64,000 nt of DNA from Protea cynaroides (lineage: Eukaryota > Streptophyta > Magnoliopsida > Proteales > Proteaceae). Below are positions 60,984-64,000 of the stretch, piece after piece. Under the pieces are notes generated by a model. That model did not search any database. It was given only the letters and a program-made list of their open reading frames with translations, and was not told the origin of the DNA. Position numbers and translations under genes: made by a program. The stretch is from positions 33,360,254 to 33,424,253 of the forward strand of contig CM053269.1 of NCBI GenBank assembly GCA_028583415.1, in the 5' to 3' direction. Within the stretch, counting starts at the first letter, position 1, and each line of letters starts with the position of its first letter.

Positions 60984-61108
60984 CATGTTTTGAGACTCCA
61001 CTTCTACCATTTCAAATATATTTTACATTTTTTGAGGTGCAATTTTAGGCATCATATTGATACTAGTCGCTGACTTCTGAAAACATAGAAGTGGAGTCTC
61101 AAAACATG
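60984..61108. repeat. 22-bp perfect inverted repeat, 125-bp span
   Basis: The arm catgttttgagactccacttct at 60984-61005 is exactly complementary to 61087-61108, with 81 bases between. It could be a MITE end pair or a transcript hairpin near the transposase 5' side. Confidence 0.9.
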
Positions 61109-61111
61109 GAC

Positions 61112-61268
61112 ATAATCATGTATCATAAAAATCAGTTATAATTCCAAACGATGTGAAGGTTCAGTCCAAACAATCATTAGCAATTGATGTATAATCATGT
61201 ATCATAAAAATCAGTTATAATTCCAAATGATGCAAAGGTTTAGTCCAAACAATCATTAGCAATTAAGC
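61112..61268. repeat. 79-bp tandem duplication
   Basis: Two copies start at about 61112 and 61191, with ataatcatgtatcataaaaa and 'gtccaaacaatcattagcaatt'. They differ at a few positions only. Confidence 0.9.
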
Positions 61269-62690
61269 ATCCCTTAACTTTGTCAAATGTCAAGATCCCA
61301 TGATCCAACAGAATATCACTATGTTTCTATCGAAATTATAAAATAGTCCAACACCGTAAAAACTTATTCTGAACTTAAATAAAATTCACATAGGTTGACA
61401 CGTCCTTTTATTCTTATACCAAAGGGTACCAATTACCCTGTCCAATAATGAAACAACACGAATGAAGATGCACCTTTTATTGATCAATGAGATGAGACAC
61501 CAAGCACAGAAGGGTGGGTTGGAAAGGGGTTCATTGAAAGAGATCCCAACTGTTTTAAGGAGAGAAGAGGGCGATAACAGGACAGTTATAGATTGGAGAA
61601 ACAAATTTTTTTTTTAAATGGAAAAGACCTATACTACCTAGTGACTGACCTTCAGCCTATCACTGCAATTTTTTTTTGTTCTTTTCCCACCAAACCAAAC
61701 ATGTGACTAAACCCTGAAACTCCTCCTGAGGGATCTCATGAAATAATGGCCTGTGAAGAAAGTTTAACGGCATGGGATATCAATCACATAGAATGAGTTA
61801 TGAGGAATTTATCTCGCCAAAGATACTACAGATGAGCAAAACTCCATTAATGACGGGAAATAGTTTCCCATCACAACTGATCTCCTAGTTCATCTAAAAA
61901 TAAACACAATCTCTGAGATTATATTCCAGAACAAAACTCCTTGAGAAGGCTTTAAAAGAGAGACATAGAGAAGTCAGAGGGAAGCCTCAAAATCTGGCTC
62001 TCTTAACTATCAATTCCACAAATCAATATAATATAATCTATAGTAACGTGTGATACAAATGTGCGATGTTAGTATGATGATTACTGCATACATGTATGAA
62101 TAAATTAAGCAACTATTTGTAGTATTATTGAATACAGCTAGAATTGTGAAATAAAGAGATTTTAATATATACGAAATCATGTACAATTTGCTGTATTCTA
62201 TTTGTTATGATTTGCAACTGCATTATATAGTATGATTAACTTGTGTCCAAACAAATCATTAACATTGGTAACAGTTTTTATCACACACTGTAGTTTATGC
62301 TCAGATTATGACACGCAAGCATCACTTCATATTTTCACAAGCATTATTTATGGCTATAGACGGTTTGCATGGTGCTCTATATAATTGCATTACTGAATTG
62401 CACATGTTAATTTACATTATATTTACATTTTGATTATATTTATATGTATTTTATTGAACAACAGTTATAACACAACGTTTTGTGATACTGACAGTTGTAC
62501 GGGTAACATACCTTTGAACACTTATGCATTATTAGCTTGAAGACACAAAAAAATTGGTACTTATCATCATAACATATTGCACTTATTTGTGCAATGCATT
62601 GCTACTATGACAAAGTGACTATTACAGTACAGACACACAATACGGTTTTTCCATGAAATTAAAAGAATCACAAAAAAAAAAAAAAAAGAG
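61269..62690. other. CACTA 5' interior, no gene seen
   Basis: AT-rich sequence upstream of the transposase start. I see no coding homology. Confidence 0.5.
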
Positions 62691-62691
62691 A

Positions 62692-63243
62692 GGAGGAGAG
62701 GAGATTGTGGTGTTACCTGAGAAGATGACCAGCGACAAGCAGAAGGCGGAGACATGGAGCTGGTGTCAAATTGGATCAGAAGGAGAATATGGAGATGACG
62801 ATGGAGAAGGAGATGGAGCCGAACTGAGATATTGGAGGTACCTTAGGGTTAGGATTTGGGAAATAGAGATGGAGGAGAGGAGATTGTGATGTTACCTAAT
62901 GACCATATAGTAGCGGCAATCAGAAGGCGGAGATGGAGCTGGCGGCGTCGAACTCGATCAGAAGGAGAATATGGAGAAGGAGATAAAGCCGAACTGATCA
63001 GATGGAGGTACCTTATTAGTGTTAGGATTTGGGAAATAGAGATGGAGGAGAGGAGATTGCTGTGATGTTACCTGAGATGACCATATATAGCAGCAGCGAC
63101 AAGTATGCAGAAGGCGGAGATGGAGGAGCTGGCGACGGCGTCGAACTGTATCAGAAGGACAATATGGATGACGATGGAGAAGGAGATTGCCGAACTGATC
63201 AGATATCGATGGAGGTAGGTTAGGATTTGGCAGAAATAGAGAT
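62692..63243. repeat. Three tandem copies of a 173-200-bp unit
   Basis: Units start at 62692, 62871 and 63044 with 'ggaggagaggagattg' and contain 'agaaggcggaga..ggagct', 'gatcagaaggagaatatgg', and end near 'ttaggatttggg.aaatagagat'. The array lies inside the right (5') end of the CACTA element, next to the subterminal repeats. Frames across it give repetitive acidic peptides with no recognised domain. Confidence 0.92.
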
Positions 63244-63419
63244 CGACGGAGGTAGAGATGGCATTGAACCGACGAAGAAGGAAATGGCTTGAATAAATGG
63301 GGTGCAGTGGGAAAACATTGGGAATATGGGATAATGAAGAAACAGTTATAGAAGATCCGACGGTTCTTAAGAACCATCACATACTTGCAGCAAGCCGCGG
63401 GAAAATAAAAAAAATGAAA

Positions 63420-64000
63420 TTATTGAGGGAATATCCGTTGGGATATACGACGGGACTGAAATCTCGTCCTAAATGTATATCTATATACGACGGCAATTAA
63501 TTCCCGTCGTAACTATATATCTATTATCTATATACGAAGGGATTTAATTCCCGTCGTTAATATATATCTATATACGACGGAACTTAATTCCCGTCGTAAC
63601 TATGAATCTATATACGATGGGACTTACTTTCTGTCTAATGTATATCCATATAAGACGGAAAATAATTTTCGTCGTAACTACCTATATATATACGACGATA
63701 AGTGATTTCTGTCGTTACTACATATCTATATACGACGTGTACAACTGTTCCGTTGTAATTACGGATTGGCGGGAACACCACGGGAAAAAAATACATACAC
63801 GCGTAGGAATTAGGTTATACATGACGCCATGTATAATTCCGTCGTATTTAAGTGGTTATATAAGACGGATAAATAATTCCGTCGTTAAAACATAACTATA
63901 GATGACGAAATATAGATAACGTCGTAAATATGAATTATTTAAGACGGTTACATAAAACCGTCGTTAATTTTCATCACAAAAAACCATTTTTGTTGTAGTG
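63420..64000. repeat. Right subterminal repeats and terminus of the CACTA element
   Basis: At least eight copies of a roughly 48-50-bp phrase built as 'atatctatatacgacgg' plus 'ttaattcccgtcgtaac' run from 63432 to about 63760. They are followed by dispersed CCGTCGT/ACGACGG motifs up to the terminal GTTGTAGTG. Each phrase is itself a short inverted pair (TACGACGG ... CCGTCGTA). Confidence 0.92.

Larger units (their letters stand above)
52292..64000 (-). mobile_element. CACTA (En/Spm) transposon, both ends present
   Basis: The left terminus CACTACAAC begins at 52292. The right terminus ends at 64000 as ...GTTGTAGTG, whose complement is CACTACAAC. The 3-bp target on the left is TTA (52289-52291); the right copy is outside the window. 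Both subterminal regions are dense in CCGTCGT/ACGACGG motifs. The 11.7-kb element carries, on the minus strand, a TNP2-type transposase, an En/Spm second gene and a captured host fragment. It sits in the Athila right LTR. The genes carry stops, so the copy is non-autonomous now. Confidence 0.95.

Noticed and set aside
62653..63223. Acidic open frames in the tandem array of the CACTA element
   Set aside because: They simply read the three repeat units; no splice or protein homology.
1..64000. tRNA, rRNA or bacterial-type operon
   Set aside because: No cloverleaf with paired stems was seen other than the tRNA-like SINE head, and gene structure is eukaryotic throughout.

Overview
The window is nuclear DNA of a flowering plant, most likely a eudicot or related dicot-grade lineage with a repeat-rich genome. 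The evidence is an intron-containing HMG-box gene, a DYW-type pentatricopeptide repeat (PPR) gene, plant Ty1/copia and Ty3/gypsy (Athila-type) elements, CACTA and Mutator-like (MULE) DNA transposons, an Au-like SINE, and no operons or Shine-Dalgarno sites. Only two host genes look intact: a four-exon HMG-box gene (3003-4056, minus) and an intronless DYW PPR gene (32258-34291, plus). Nearly everything else is transposons, mostly decayed and nested.

Layout. 1-1570: gene fragments (an NHL-like piece on plus, a PIN-like piece on minus) inside what looks like the right half of a Pack-MULE. 3003-4056: the HMG-box gene. 4.5-6.5 kb: AT-rich sequence without genes. About 6.6-10.2 kb: decayed Ty3/gypsy remnant (minus) with gag pieces, long tandem arrays and LTR-like direct repeats. 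About 11.6-14.3 kb: decayed copia (plus), abutting a second copia in the opposite orientation (14.3-18.2 kb). The second copia is split by a 1.57-kb MULE (15210-16776). 18.27-18.71 kb: two tandem palindromic units. 18.8-19.64 kb: 3' remnant of a LINE. 19970-20647: foldback element.

21321-31787: a second MULE of the same TIR family with a perfect 9-bp target duplication. It is swollen by a nested copia (21610-29517; two 2.35-kb LTRs, ATCTC target duplication, gag and protease only). 32.3-34.3 kb: PPR gene, followed by a 158-bp tandem duplication and an Au-like SINE. 37423 to the right end: an Athila-type gypsy element (minus). It carries three insertions: a truncated copia in its left LTR (37964 to about 41.2 kb), a solo LTR in its integrase (44115-46369, TCGTC target duplication), and a CACTA element in its right LTR (52292-64000).

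The CACTA element ends exactly at the last base of the window. It has both terminal CACTACAA repeats, subterminal CCGTCGT arrays, a TNP2-type transposase and an En/Spm-type second gene, both with in-frame stops, and a captured host gene fragment of HEAT/ARM type.

I found no prokaryotic-style system, CRISPR array or biosynthetic cluster. The novel content is structural: a MULE family that appears to capture gene fragments, nested insertions whose relative order can be read, gag-only copia elements with very long LTRs, several large palindromes, and a CACTA element carrying host coding sequence. All calls come from reading the sequence; no database search was run.
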